Of a DNA stretch of 23,669 nucleotides, positions 1 through 7,292 are shown one piece after another (within the stretch, counting starts at the first letter, position 1; each line of letters starts with the position of its first letter). A model generated the notes under the pieces. It made no database searches. It was not told the origin of the DNA and saw only the letters and a list, made by a program, of their open reading frames with translations. Made by a program: the position numbers and the translations under genes. This DNA is from a virus. The stretch covers positions 1 to 23,669 of the IMG/VR virus record IMGVR_UViG_3300046003_001535. One strand, written 5' to 3'.

Positions 1-1
1 C

Positions 2-1885
2 AATCCTTCAACTGCCAACGGTTGGCCAGTAAACAGCACTTGGTATCACTTGTTATCTAGTACACATGTCAATGATGCCAATTATTATGCTATGCAGTTT
101 AGTGCAGATTTTTATGGGCAAAACTTATACTATAGAAGTACAGCAGGCAACGGAAGCACCGCTTGGAGTAAAATTTTACACAGTGGCAACTATAATGATT
201 ATGCTCCTAGCAAAGCTGGTGCTGGGGCAACCGGTACTTGGGCTATTTCTATTACAGGTAACTCTAATACAGTTACAACATTAAACTCTGGACAAATTGT
301 ATCAGCATTAGGATATACTCCAGTTAATCCCGGAGCATTAACTAATCAATCAGGTACTGCTATTAATGGTACAACAGCAACCTTTAGCGGTCAAGTAAAT
401 GTTTCAACATCGGGTATTAAGTTTCCTAATGACCCGTATGGTGGTAGTGGTGATACTGCTAGCATTACCTATGAATCAGTCAGTGGCGAAAAAACTAGAC
501 TGCGTTTTAGAGTAGCCAACGATGCTGGAATTACCTCAGTTGACGACAAAGCAGAATTTATTGTTCCAGACAACGACAGCTTATTAGTCAACGGTTATGT
601 TACACTTAATGCTGCCAACTACAATAGTTACTCTCCAACATTGTCCGGTGGTAACGCCAGCGGAACATGGGGTATCAATATTACTGGATCAGCTGGATCA
701 GCTGGATCAGTAGCGTGGAATTCAATTTCTGGAAGGCCTAATAATTTTGTTTTTAACGACGGCAATACTTATGGCATCAATGTAACTGGCAATTCTGGAA
801 CAGCCACCAGCTCTAGATTTGTTCAAAGTCCAGACGGTGATAGAAATCCAAATAATAAACTTCCGATAACATCAGGGCAATCAGTTAGGTTTGATTTTGC
901 CAATGCAGGTTATGTAGGAACCGGTGGTAATTATGCCGGTGTAATGACCTATGCTCCGTGGACTGGAACAACAGCATCAACTGGCGATGCAAGCTATCAA
1001 TTGGCATTTGGATCAACAGCAACTAACGGTAGCGGAACTCCGCAACTTCGTATTCGTAAGGGAATAGACAGTACTTGGAATAGCTGGTACGATTTATTAA
1101 CTAGTGCCAATTATAATAATTACTCCCCAACACTAACCGGTGGTAATGCCAGCGGCACTTGGGGCATTAATATAACCGGAAATGCAGGTACAGTATCTAG
1201 CATCACTACCCAACAGGTTGTTAACGCTCTAGGATTTACTCCTGCTAATCAATCTGATCTAACTAGAGTTACAACCAGTCCTTTACAAGCATCTAACATA
1301 ACGACTACTGGCACACTAACAGTAGCACAAGGTAGTGCCTTAGGAATTCGTTGGCCTAATGATGCTTTTGGCGGTGGTGGTGATACAGCAAGTATTACAT
1401 TAGAGACAGCGGGCTACTATGGTTCAGGCCTGCCCGCCGAAGCTACTCGCATGGTGCTTAAAGTAACTAATGATGCAGGGTATACTGGCGACAAAATTGC
1501 GTTTGACGTTCCGGACGCTAATTCAGTTGGTATACTGAGAGTTGCAAACAATCAAGTCTATCCGTTCTATAATTGGTTAAACATAGCATTTACCTCTGGT
1601 GTATCTACTTCAACTAGTGGATTTACCAATCAAGTAGGTTCATGGAATTTTGGTGCCAACTACTTTGATGTTTATCCGCCGGAATCTTATACTATGGCCC
1701 ATCTTGTTGTTTTTATTCCGTCAATTTATATTATTCATTTTGCAGGCGGAGTTAATGGTGATGATTCGATGGTATGTACTTGGAGTAATTTAGGTGATCG
1801 AATTAGGGTATATGTACAAAACACAGAACAGCGTAGCACCCCAGGTGCAAATTGGTTGGCCATTTGGAGAATACCATTGCCATGA
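2..1885 (+). CDS. Large repetitive tail fibre protein, 5' end missing
   Basis: The frame is open from base 2, so the gene begins upstream of the window; the TTG at 50 is only an internal codon. At least 627 codons remain. The protein is rich in Gly, Ser, Thr and Asn and has no enzyme motif. It is built of repeats: an NYNxYxPxxxGGxAxGTWxIxITG unit appears three times (near 185, 615 and 1110), a QxVxALGxTP unit twice (near 290 and 1215), and a PND.(Y/F)GGxGDTASIT unit with a following VxNDAG...FxVPD stretch twice (near 425 and 1350). The AWSKILHSGNY motif near 165-190 resembles the knob-like repeats of phage tail fibres and pyocins. The last ~100 residues (YTMAHLVV... to NWLAIWR) differ from the repeats and probably form the distal, receptor-binding tip. 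The product should sit in the virion tail. Family assignment is secure; receptor and exact fibre position are unknown. Confidence 0.85.
   Translation, partial: NPSTANGWPVNSTWYHLLSSTHVNDANYYAMQFSADFYGQNLYYRSTAGNGSTAWSKILHSGNYNDYAPSKAGAGATGTWAISITGNSNTVTTLNSGQIVSALGYTPVNPGALTNQSGTAINGTTATFSGQVNVSTSGIKFPNDPYGGSGDTASITYESVSGEKTRLRFRVANDAGITSVDDKAEFIVPDNDSLLVNGYVTLNAANYNSYSPTLSGGNASGTWGINITGSAGSAGSVAWNSISGRPNNFVFNDGNTYGINVTGNSGTATSSRFVQSPDGDRNPNNKLPITSGQSVRFDFANAGYVGTGGNYAGVMTYAPWTGTTASTGDASYQLAFGSTATNGSGTPQLRIRKGIDSTWNSWYDLLTSANYNNYSPTLTGGNASGTWGINITGNAGTVSSITTQQVVNALGFTPANQSDLTRVTTSPLQASNITTTGTLTVAQGSALGIRWPNDAFGGGGDTASITLETAGYYGSGLPAEATRMVLKVTNDAGYTGDKIAFDVPDANSVGILRVANNQVYPFYNWLNIAFTSGVSTSTSGFTNQVGSWNFGANYFDVYPPESYTMAHLVVFIPSIYIIHFAGGVNGDDSMVCTWSNLGDRIRVYVQNTEQRSTPGANWLAIWRIPLP
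684..710 (+). repeat. Three perfect tandem copies of a 9 bp unit in the fibre gene
   Basis: The unit CTGGATCAG occurs three times without mismatch. It encodes a Gly-Ser-Ala repeat just after one of the GTWGINITG units. The 9 bp unit keeps the reading frame, so slippage would lengthen or shorten a flexible fibre linker without breaking the gene. Confidence 0.9.
1795..1870 (+). repeat. Direct repeat, copy 1: end of the intact fibre gene
   Basis: These 76 bp match 1883-1958 at 72 positions, with a period of 88 bp. This copy codes in frame for the C-terminal residues IRVYVQNTEQRSTPGANWLAIWR of which the stretch up to WLAIWR is shared with copy 2. The fibre then ends with four residues (IPLP) not present after copy 2. 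Confidence 0.95.
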
Positions 1886-1964
1886 TCGAATTAGAGTATA
1901 TGTACAAAACACAGAACAGCGTAGCACCCCAGCCGCAAATTGGCTGGCCATTTGGAGAAGATAA
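1883..1964 (+). pseudogene. Remnant of an alternative tail-fibre 3' end (direct repeat, copy 2)
   Basis: Bases 1883-1958 repeat 1795-1870 with four mismatches. Read in the +1 frame relative to the fibre gene, the copy encodes IRVYVQNTEQRSTPAANW followed by LAIWRR and a TAA at 1962-1964. That TAA overlaps the ATG of the next gene (1964), and the GGAGA inside the remnant serves as that gene's ribosome binding site. The remnant therefore looks like the former natural end of the fibre gene, left behind when a new 3' end was placed in front of it. There is no start signal of its own, so it is probably not expressed alone. Confidence 0.75.
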
Positions 1965-2344
1965 TGTATTATATAGTTATTGAAAACGGTGGAATTTCTA
2001 GCATATTAAATTATAAACCCAATGTGCCTGAAACACATACGGTAGTAGAAATTTCCGATGCAGAACATGAAAGTATCGTAACAGCTAAAACTCATTATTT
2101 TGATCTAACAGATAACACCGTTAAGTCATATAGTCAAATATATTTAGATACAGAAGCTGCTAAGGAAGCTCAACGAATTGCTAATGCTGAAAAGAGAAAA
2201 TTTCTATCAGAATCTGACTGGAAGGTAATGCGACATCTGCGTGAAAAAGCACTAGAGCAGACTACGTCTCTTACAGATCAACAGTATCTAGACCTAGAAC
2301 AAGCTAGAGCAACGGCCGCGGCGGCAATAGTAGAAATCCAATAA
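1964..2344 (+). CDS. Tail-fibre assembly chaperone-like protein (Phage_tail_APC type)
   Basis: This 126-residue protein probably helps the neighbouring fibre fold or trimerise, as small genes directly behind phage fibre genes often do. Its C-terminal half (residues 63-120) has an alanine- and glutamate-rich helix, then FLSESDWKVMR at 80-90 and LTDQQYLDLEQAR at 103-115. This order, an (S/T)DW followed by a helix ending in Ala/Arg, is what I know from the phage tail assembly chaperone family. The N-terminal 60 residues look like a small beta domain. The ATG at 1964 is chosen over the upstream TTG at 1940 because GGAGA at 1954-1958 lies at good distance and the ATG overlaps the stop of the fibre remnant. 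The assignment rests on motif memory and position. Confidence 0.65.
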   Translation: MYYIVIENGGISSILNYKPNVPETHTVVEISDAEHESIVTAKTHYFDLTDNTVKSYSQIYLDTEAAKEAQRIANAEKRKFLSESDWKVMRHLREKALEQTTSLTDQQYLDLEQARATAAAAIVEIQ

Positions 2345-2347
2345 ATA
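2340..2347 (+). promoter_or_regulatory. Possible T4 late-type promoter box AATAAATA
   Basis: AATAAATA lies in the 26 bp gap before the gene at 2371 and differs from the T4 late box TATAAATA at one base. Transcription would begin near 2353, followed by GGAG at 2360-2363 and the ATG at 2371. AT-rich sequence makes chance matches likely, so this is tentative. Confidence 0.4.
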
Positions 2348-2370
2348 CATGAACAATCCGGAGTGAGTGA

Positions 2371-3933
2371 ATGGCATACCAAATAGACAGATTTAACGGA
2401 ACATTTTTAGTTTCAGTCGATGATCAAACACTGAACAGTACCGCTACGGATCTGCGTTTTGTAGGCCGTAATTATAGCGGCTACGGTGAAATTGAAAATG
2501 AAAACTTCTTGCATTTGCTGGAAAATTTCGCCAACAGTTCAGCGCCGCCTAGAGCTATTTCTGGACAAACATGGTTTGACACCATTACAAAAAAGTTAAA
2601 AATCTACGACGGTAATAAATTTAAGGTAACAACAGGCGCAGAATCTAGTGCTACAGCGCCAGCAGGATTAGCCATTGGCGATTTTTGGTGGGACAACCAA
2701 AACGAACAGATCAAAGTATGGAACGGTACAGAATTTATCTTAGTCGGTCCTGAGAAATCACCAATATATGGTGATACTTCAACAGCACCAGCAGTGGTAA
2801 AAGATTCTGTGGGCAGTGACCAGCAGATTATCAAGTTCCAAGTTGGTGGCGAAACAATAGCAATTGTCAGTAGATCCACATTTAACCTTAACACAGTTAT
2901 AAATCCTATTACAGGATTTGGATTATTAAAGCCCGGCATTAACTTTATCAACAGTGATCCGACTACAGGTGAAACTAGTAGCACACATAGATTTATTGGA
3001 ACAGCATCTAATGCTGAAAGATTAGGAGGATTTGCGGCTACTGATTTTCTAAGATCCGGCAATGCTAGTTTTGAGTCTCAAGTGAGTTTTAAAGACAGCG
3101 GGTTTACAGTCGGAGATCAAAATGACTTCCGTTTAACAATATTAAACGGGACTAGCCCAACGCTAGAAAGTACTTCAAATAATCCTTTTATATTTAGAAT
3201 ATCAAACGGCGGTGGCGACATTAAAGATGTTGTAGTAGTTAAAACTACAGGAATCGATCCTGGATCGAATGGAACATATGACCTAGGATCAACGGCCGCT
3301 AAATGGAAAACAGTTAATGCTGAAGAAATAAAAGCAACAACTTTTTACGGAAAATTAATTGGAACTGTTGAGACCGCTGCAGGACCGGGCGGAGTAGTTC
3401 CTCCATTAGCAATACAAAGTATTGCGGTCAGCGGTAATTTTAATATGTCTGCAAGCAGTGGAGGCGCCGCATCAAATTTTAGTGTCAACCTTGCAGGTAG
3501 TACCAGTGCTGTAAATTTATCATCGGGCGTTAGAGGATCATTAGACAATTTTAACATTGGCGGTGATAACCCTGGTACAGCAGCTTTTACAACACTGGCG
3601 TCTAGCGGCACAGTAACTTTTACAAATACTGCTGTAAGTACTGGTGTTGGCACAGGTGCATTAGTTGTAGCAGGTGGTGCTAGTATTGGAGGCGCCATGT
3701 ATGTGCAAGGTAACGGAATATTTGCAGGAACTGGCGCAATAAAATTACCTAGCGGTACAACAGGCGCACGACCAACAGTTCCTCAACAAGGAATGATTAG
3801 ATTTAACACCACAGACGGTGAGTGGGAAGGCTACGATGGCATACAATGGAGATTCATTGGTGGCGATGCCGATGAAGACTACGGCTCAATCACTACGGCA
3901 GTTGATGTGTTTGTAGATTACGGCAGTTTATAA
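2371..3933 (+). CDS. Tail fibre-like virion structural protein, paralogue 1
   Basis: This 520-residue protein begins with a domain I know from marine T4-like phages: MAYQIDRFNGTFLVSV, then FVGRNYSGYG at 30-39 and NENFLHLLENFA at 43-54. Two WxD...K(I/V)(Y/W)(D/N)G repeats follow at 68-84 and 106-123. About 170 N-terminal residues are clearly related to the protein at 4529-6331, while the rest differ, as expected if the N-terminus docks on the tail or baseplate and the C-terminus reaches outward. Near the end come GALVVAGGASIGG, then IKLPSGTTGARP and GMIRFNTTDGEWEGYDG (455-490), a fibre module common in phage tail proteins. The start is supported by GGAG at 2360-2363. It likely belongs to the virion; its exact place is unknown. 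Confidence 0.8.
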   Translation: MAYQIDRFNGTFLVSVDDQTLNSTATDLRFVGRNYSGYGEIENENFLHLLENFANSSAPPRAISGQTWFDTITKKLKIYDGNKFKVTTGAESSATAPAGLAIGDFWWDNQNEQIKVWNGTEFILVGPEKSPIYGDTSTAPAVVKDSVGSDQQIIKFQVGGETIAIVSRSTFNLNTVINPITGFGLLKPGINFINSDPTTGETSSTHRFIGTASNAERLGGFAATDFLRSGNASFESQVSFKDSGFTVGDQNDFRLTILNGTSPTLESTSNNPFIFRISNGGGDIKDVVVVKTTGIDPGSNGTYDLGSTAAKWKTVNAEEIKATTFYGKLIGTVETAAGPGGVVPPLAIQSIAVSGNFNMSASSGGAASNFSVNLAGSTSAVNLSSGVRGSLDNFNIGGDNPGTAAFTTLASSGTVTFTNTAVSTGVGTGALVVAGGASIGGAMYVQGNGIFAGTGAIKLPSGTTGARPTVPQQGMIRFNTTDGEWEGYDGIQWRFIGGDADEDYGSITTAVDVFVDYGSL

Positions 3934-3954
3934 TAATACCAGGAGCATTTAGGA

Positions 3955-4527
3955 ATGGCAAAAAGAATACAATTTAGGCGAGGAAGCACAACAGAACATG
4001 CTACATTTGTTGGAGCTCCTGGCGAACTAACCATTGATACCACTAAGAAAACAGTGGTAGTTCATGACGGCGTTACTCCTGGCGGTTTTCCTGCAAGTCG
4101 TCTTGAGGCAGTAGACGGTACTTCAACATTTAACGGTCAAGTTAGAATGACCAATGCTACAGCCAGTACTTCTACAACAACTGGATCGTTAATAGTAGGC
4201 GGAGGTGTTGGAGTTGCTGGTAGAGTTACAGCTAGTAATTTTGTTGAAACATCAACAATTGCAGTAAAAGAAAATGTAAATCCTATATTAGACGCATTAG
4301 CTAGTATCATGCAATTAACCGGAGTTATCTACGATAGAAAAGATAAAACATCAATGAATGAACCCGGATTGATTGCCGAAGAAGTGGATAAAATATTGCC
4401 TAATCTAGTAACCAAAGATGACAACGGCAATCCCTACGGAATTCAATATACCAAGTTAGTTGCCTATTTGATCGAAGCAGTTAAAGATCAGCAACATCAG
4501 ATTGAAGAATTAAAGAAAAAGGTATAA
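3955..4527 (+). CDS. Small tail protein with S74-type self-cleaving chaperone domain
   Basis: The 190-residue protein starts with IQFRRGSTTEHATF and GELTIDTTKKTVVVHDG (5-39), matching the N-terminal domain found in many phage fibres and named after the Bordetella phage Mtd protein. The C-terminal half resembles the intramolecular chaperone (Peptidase_S74) of fibres and tailspikes: KENVNPILDAL at 105-115, GVIYDRKD at 123-130, GLIAEEVDKILPNLV at 138-152, YTKLVAYLIEAVK at 165-177 and a terminal coiled-coil helix. The Ser-Lys dyad of that family (S then K five residues later) is present as S100 and K105, so cleavage before S100 is predicted, leaving a 99-residue virion piece and a 91-residue chaperone. 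Lying between two paralogous fibre genes, it could act alone or on them. AGGAG at 3941-3945 precedes the ATG. Confidence 0.8.
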   Translation: MAKRIQFRRGSTTEHATFVGAPGELTIDTTKKTVVVHDGVTPGGFPASRLEAVDGTSTFNGQVRMTNATASTSTTTGSLIVGGGVGVAGRVTASNFVETSTIAVKENVNPILDALASIMQLTGVIYDRKDKTSMNEPGLIAEEVDKILPNLVTKDDNGNPYGIQYTKLVAYLIEAVKDQQHQIEELKKKV

Positions 4528-4528
4528 A

Positions 4529-6331
4529 ATGGCCTATCAAGTTAACCGATATAACGGTTCATTTTTAGTTTCAGTTGCCGACGGTACAATTGATTCAACT
4601 ACTAACATTAGATTTGTTGGTAAAAACTACGCCGGTTATGGACAAGTTCAGAATGAAAATTTTCTACATCTTTTAGAACATTTTGCCGGAGCTGTACAAC
4701 CTAGTAAACCACTTGCAGGACAATTGTGGTATGACAGCACAGATAGAAAAATCAAAGTCTACGACGGCACAAGATTTAGACCAGTAGGAGGCGCTAACGC
4801 AACAGCCACAGCCCCATTAGGTCTAAGTGCTGGTGAATTTTGGTTTGATAGTCTTGCACAGCAATTGTATTGCTGGACTGGCAGCGAGTACACGCTAATT
4901 GGTCCAGAAAGTCCAAGCACATTGGGAGAAACCAGCGTAACTTCGTTAACTGTTAAAGATGACGGAAACGAAAATAGAACTATTGCCCGATTAAAAGCAG
5001 GCGGAGTTGACATTGCAATCGTTAGCAAAGATACATTTAATTTAAGCGATGCTGACAAAACAACACTACCTAGTTTTGGCAGAATCAAAAAAGGTATTAC
5101 TTTAATTGGTACAGACAATGATGATGGAACAACAGCTACTGCATCTGGCGCAGTTATTTGGGGAACTGCATCGTCAGCTAACAAATTAGTTGATGCTGCT
5201 GACAGCACAATATTTTACACTAGTGATGATATTGTATTAAAATCTGAACCAGTATTTCCATCGGTGGTAGATTTTAGCGATAGCGGGTTTACATTTTCAG
5301 CTAGTGCCGCAGTTAAGGCATCGATATTTTTAGAAGATGCTTCAAACATTGTTATTCAAAATCAATCAGCAAGTAATATTAAATTTAAAATTAGAATTTC
5401 ATCTAGTGAAACTAGAACTTTAGCTAATATTACTACATCAGCTATTTTACCCGGATTAGATAGTAGTTATAATCTAGGCAGTGATGAGATTCGTTGGTAT
5501 CAAATATTTGCAGACAACATTGCTGGGAATCTTATTGGCGATGTAGTAGGAAATATTTCTGGTAATGTAAAAGCTATAGATACCACAGTATTAATTAATG
5601 GAACTTCAAAACAAATTGGATATAGTGGAGCAACTATAGTAGGTAACCTAACAGGTAATGTTGTAGGTAACCTAACAGGAAATGCAACTAGTGCTACTAA
5701 TGCCAGCAGATTAAACAATGTTGAAGCTAGTGATAGTGCAACGGTATCCACAATTGCTTCAAGAACTGCCAGTGGAAATTTAGTTGCCAATCAGTTTATT
5801 GGCGTTGCTGACAAAGCAGACCGTATTAAAATTGACAATGATGCCGCCGATAATCCTGCATCAGCATATAAAACTGCAAAAACAACAAAAACAGCTAATA
5901 CTATTGCAGCTAGAGATAGCAGTGGTAATTTAAGCGCCAACGTGTTCAACGGTACAGCTACAGCAGTATCTGGTGCTGATCTTGCTGAACAATATCTAGC
6001 AGACAAAGAATATGATGTTGGCACAGTGGTAATTGTAGGCGGAGAACGCGAAGTTACAGCCAGTATTTGGGTAGGACAAAGGGCAGTCGGTGTAGTAAGT
6101 GGTGCTCCTGGCCTAATGATGAATCAAGACCTAGAAGGTGGCACTTACATTGCACTTAAAGGCCGTGTACCAGTTAGAGTTATTGGACAGGTTCGTAAAG
6201 GCGATAGGCTAGTAGCAGCACCAGACGGATGCGCAATGGCTAGTGAAGATGCCAATGCTAACACCTTTGCAGTAGCTTTAGAATCCAGTTTAAATACAGA
6301 AGTAAAAATAATTGAAGCAATTGTTCTTTAA
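4529..6331 (+). CDS. Tail fibre-like virion structural protein, paralogue 2
   Basis: The 600-residue protein shares its first ~170 residues with the protein at 2371-3933 (MAYQVNRYNGSFLVSV, FVGKNYAGYG, NENFLHLLEHFA, two WxD/YDG repeats, and an IAIVSKDTFNL end to the shared part). The middle carries GN-repeats (GNLIGDVVGNISGNV near 330, GNLTGNVVGNLTGNA near 373) typical of beta-helical fibre shafts. The last ~119 residues start at GADLAEQYLADKEYDVGTVV (482) and include GRVPVRVIGQVRKGDRLV, a domain I recall at the ends of many phage fibre proteins, related to autoproteolytic G2-like tail domains. No catalytic residues can be assigned with confidence. Only one base separates it from the upstream stop, so translation is probably coupled. 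It is expected on the virion surface. Confidence 0.8.
   Translation: MAYQVNRYNGSFLVSVADGTIDSTTNIRFVGKNYAGYGQVQNENFLHLLEHFAGAVQPSKPLAGQLWYDSTDRKIKVYDGTRFRPVGGANATATAPLGLSAGEFWFDSLAQQLYCWTGSEYTLIGPESPSTLGETSVTSLTVKDDGNENRTIARLKAGGVDIAIVSKDTFNLSDADKTTLPSFGRIKKGITLIGTDNDDGTTATASGAVIWGTASSANKLVDAADSTIFYTSDDIVLKSEPVFPSVVDFSDSGFTFSASAAVKASIFLEDASNIVIQNQSASNIKFKIRISSSETRTLANITTSAILPGLDSSYNLGSDEIRWYQIFADNIAGNLIGDVVGNISGNVKAIDTTVLINGTSKQIGYSGATIVGNLTGNVVGNLTGNATSATNASRLNNVEASDSATVSTIASRTASGNLVANQFIGVADKADRIKIDNDAADNPASAYKTAKTTKTANTIAARDSSGNLSANVFNGTATAVSGADLAEQYLADKEYDVGTVVIVGGEREVTASIWVGQRAVGVVSGAPGLMMNQDLEGGTYIALKGRVPVRVIGQVRKGDRLVAAPDGCAMASEDANANTFAVALESSLNTEVKIIEAIVL
5639..5679 (+). repeat. 17 bp direct repeat with 24 bp period in fibre gene
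   Basis: GTAGGTAACCTAACAGG occurs at 5639-5655 and again at 5663-5679. It encodes the GNLTGN repeat of the shaft. The near identity at DNA level, unlike the other more diverged GN units of this gene, suggests a recent in-frame duplication. Confidence 0.9.
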
Positions 6332-6341
6332 GGATTAAGAA

Positions 6342-7235
6342 ATGGCAGGATCAGGAACCACAGCCCTTGCAACAGATGTTAGTACTCCCTACAGTACTGG
6401 TTTTAATGTTATGGGTACCGGGTCAGTAACACGTGGATATGGACAAACTACATTCGGCGCTAGCAAAAATGTAGGTGATACTATCACGGCCAATGATTTT
6501 AACAACATTCGTTACGATTTGTTAAACGCCAGCGCTCACCAGAACGGATCAGCAACCGCACTTAGCCTAGCCGGCAATGTCGCAGGCGACATAATTAATT
6601 CCACAGATCCGAATGCATTTATTCCGTATGCTGCTACGGTAGATGGTGATAGATTTAATTGTCATAGTTCTAGAAAAAGCACAGGTGCAGCAGGCAGCAA
6701 TTCCAGAACAAGTTCGTGGGCTAGTTCTGTATCTGCTGTATATACTCTTAATTTTTCAAGCGCAAACGAAGCAAGATATTTTTGGAATGGCGGCGGCCGA
6801 ATTAGATTTGCTAGCTCGAGAACGGGCGGAGCAGCATCAGCACAAAATACTTCTTGGAGCAGTTTACTATCGTCTGCAGGTACTCAGGAATTTGGCGGTA
6901 GTAGTGTTTATGGATGGAGTACTGGCAACTCAAGTCTGTATTCTATATTTTCAAGTGCTCCGTATGCATCTAACACTTACAATATCTCGGCCAGTACTAA
7001 TGTGAATAATAGTTCAGGTGCAGCAAGTGTATTCTATTTTACTTTAACCTGGAATGATCCCTATGTTGATCCAATGCCAGGAGCACCTCCTTTACCAGAA
7101 GACATTGTTGACGGAACATTGAGCTATTCTGTTGAAATAACCTTTCCAACAGGCGGCCACGCACTTACTCCTAGCGGTACCTGGACCAGCTATACTTATT
7201 CTAGTTACTCAGCAGGCGCTATAACAGGCGGATAA
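6342..7235 (+). CDS. Probable virion structural protein with Ser/Gly-rich body
   Basis: The 297-residue protein has the look of a marine phage tail or virion protein: a GYGQTTFGAS motif near residue 33, then DTITANDFNNIRYDLLNASAHQNG near 45-68, a pattern I recall from structural proteins in this genome position. The rest is rich in Ser, Ala, Gly, Asn and Tyr, with many aromatic-Ser pairs, and suggests an all-beta fold. There is no signal peptide, membrane segment or enzyme motif. AAGGA at 6330-6334 overlaps the stop of the upstream gene and gives a good start at 6342. It closes the block of adhesion genes; the next gene follows after a 57 bp gap containing a hairpin. Function beyond structural is unknown. 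Confidence 0.65.
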   Translation: MAGSGTTALATDVSTPYSTGFNVMGTGSVTRGYGQTTFGASKNVGDTITANDFNNIRYDLLNASAHQNGSATALSLAGNVAGDIINSTDPNAFIPYAATVDGDRFNCHSSRKSTGAAGSNSRTSSWASSVSAVYTLNFSSANEARYFWNGGGRIRFASSRTGGAASAQNTSWSSLLSSAGTQEFGGSSVYGWSTGNSSLYSIFSSAPYASNTYNISASTNVNNSSGAASVFYFTLTWNDPYVDPMPGAPPLPEDIVDGTLSYSVEITFPTGGHALTPSGTWTSYTYSSYSAGAITGG

Positions 7236-7259
7236 TATTTTGAACTCCTAGACTAGCTG

Positions 7260-7267
7260 GTAAATAA
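7260..7267 (+). promoter_or_regulatory. Possible late-type promoter box GTAAATAA
   Basis: GTAAATAA sits in the 57 bp gap that separates the fibre block from the long modification operon. It resembles, but does not match well, the T4 late box TATAAATA. If used, transcription would start near 7273, within the hairpin loop, and read into the gene at 7293. The location at the head of the operon is the main argument. Confidence 0.3.
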
Positions 7268-7282
7268 ACAGCTATGTTTATT
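7263..7282 (+). other. Perfect 8 bp hairpin in the gap before the modification operon
   Basis: AATAAACA (7263-7270) and TGTTTATT (7275-7282) are perfect inverted repeats around the loop GCTA. A competing pairing, AGCTG (7255-7259) with CAGCT (7269-7273), shares bases with the first, so the two structures exclude each other. No T-run follows, which argues against a simple intrinsic terminator. The ribosome binding site CGGAG (7283-7287) begins directly after the stem, so the structure may instead influence translation start at 7293. Confidence 0.55.
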
Positions 7283-7292
7283 CGGAGACCCA

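Noticed and set aside
1795-1958. A diversity-generating retroelement (template and variable repeats at the fibre end)
   Set aside because: Only four mismatches separate the copies and just one involves an A in either copy; no reverse transcriptase or accessory gene is visible in the window.
5520-5700. GN-repeats of the fibre gene as a regulatory repeat array
   Set aside because: The repeats are in frame and encode a regular GNxxGN shaft sequence, so protein structure explains them.
2604-5790. Long reading frames on the minus strand inside the fibre genes
   Set aside because: They lie wholly inside well-supported plus-strand genes, lack ribosome binding sites and have low-complexity hydrophobic translations, as expected for shadows of Thr/Gly/Ala-rich fibre genes.
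6643-7005. A 120-codon plus-strand frame inside the structural gene
   Set aside because: It overlaps the better-supported gene at 6342-7235, has no start signal and its translation has no recognisable features.
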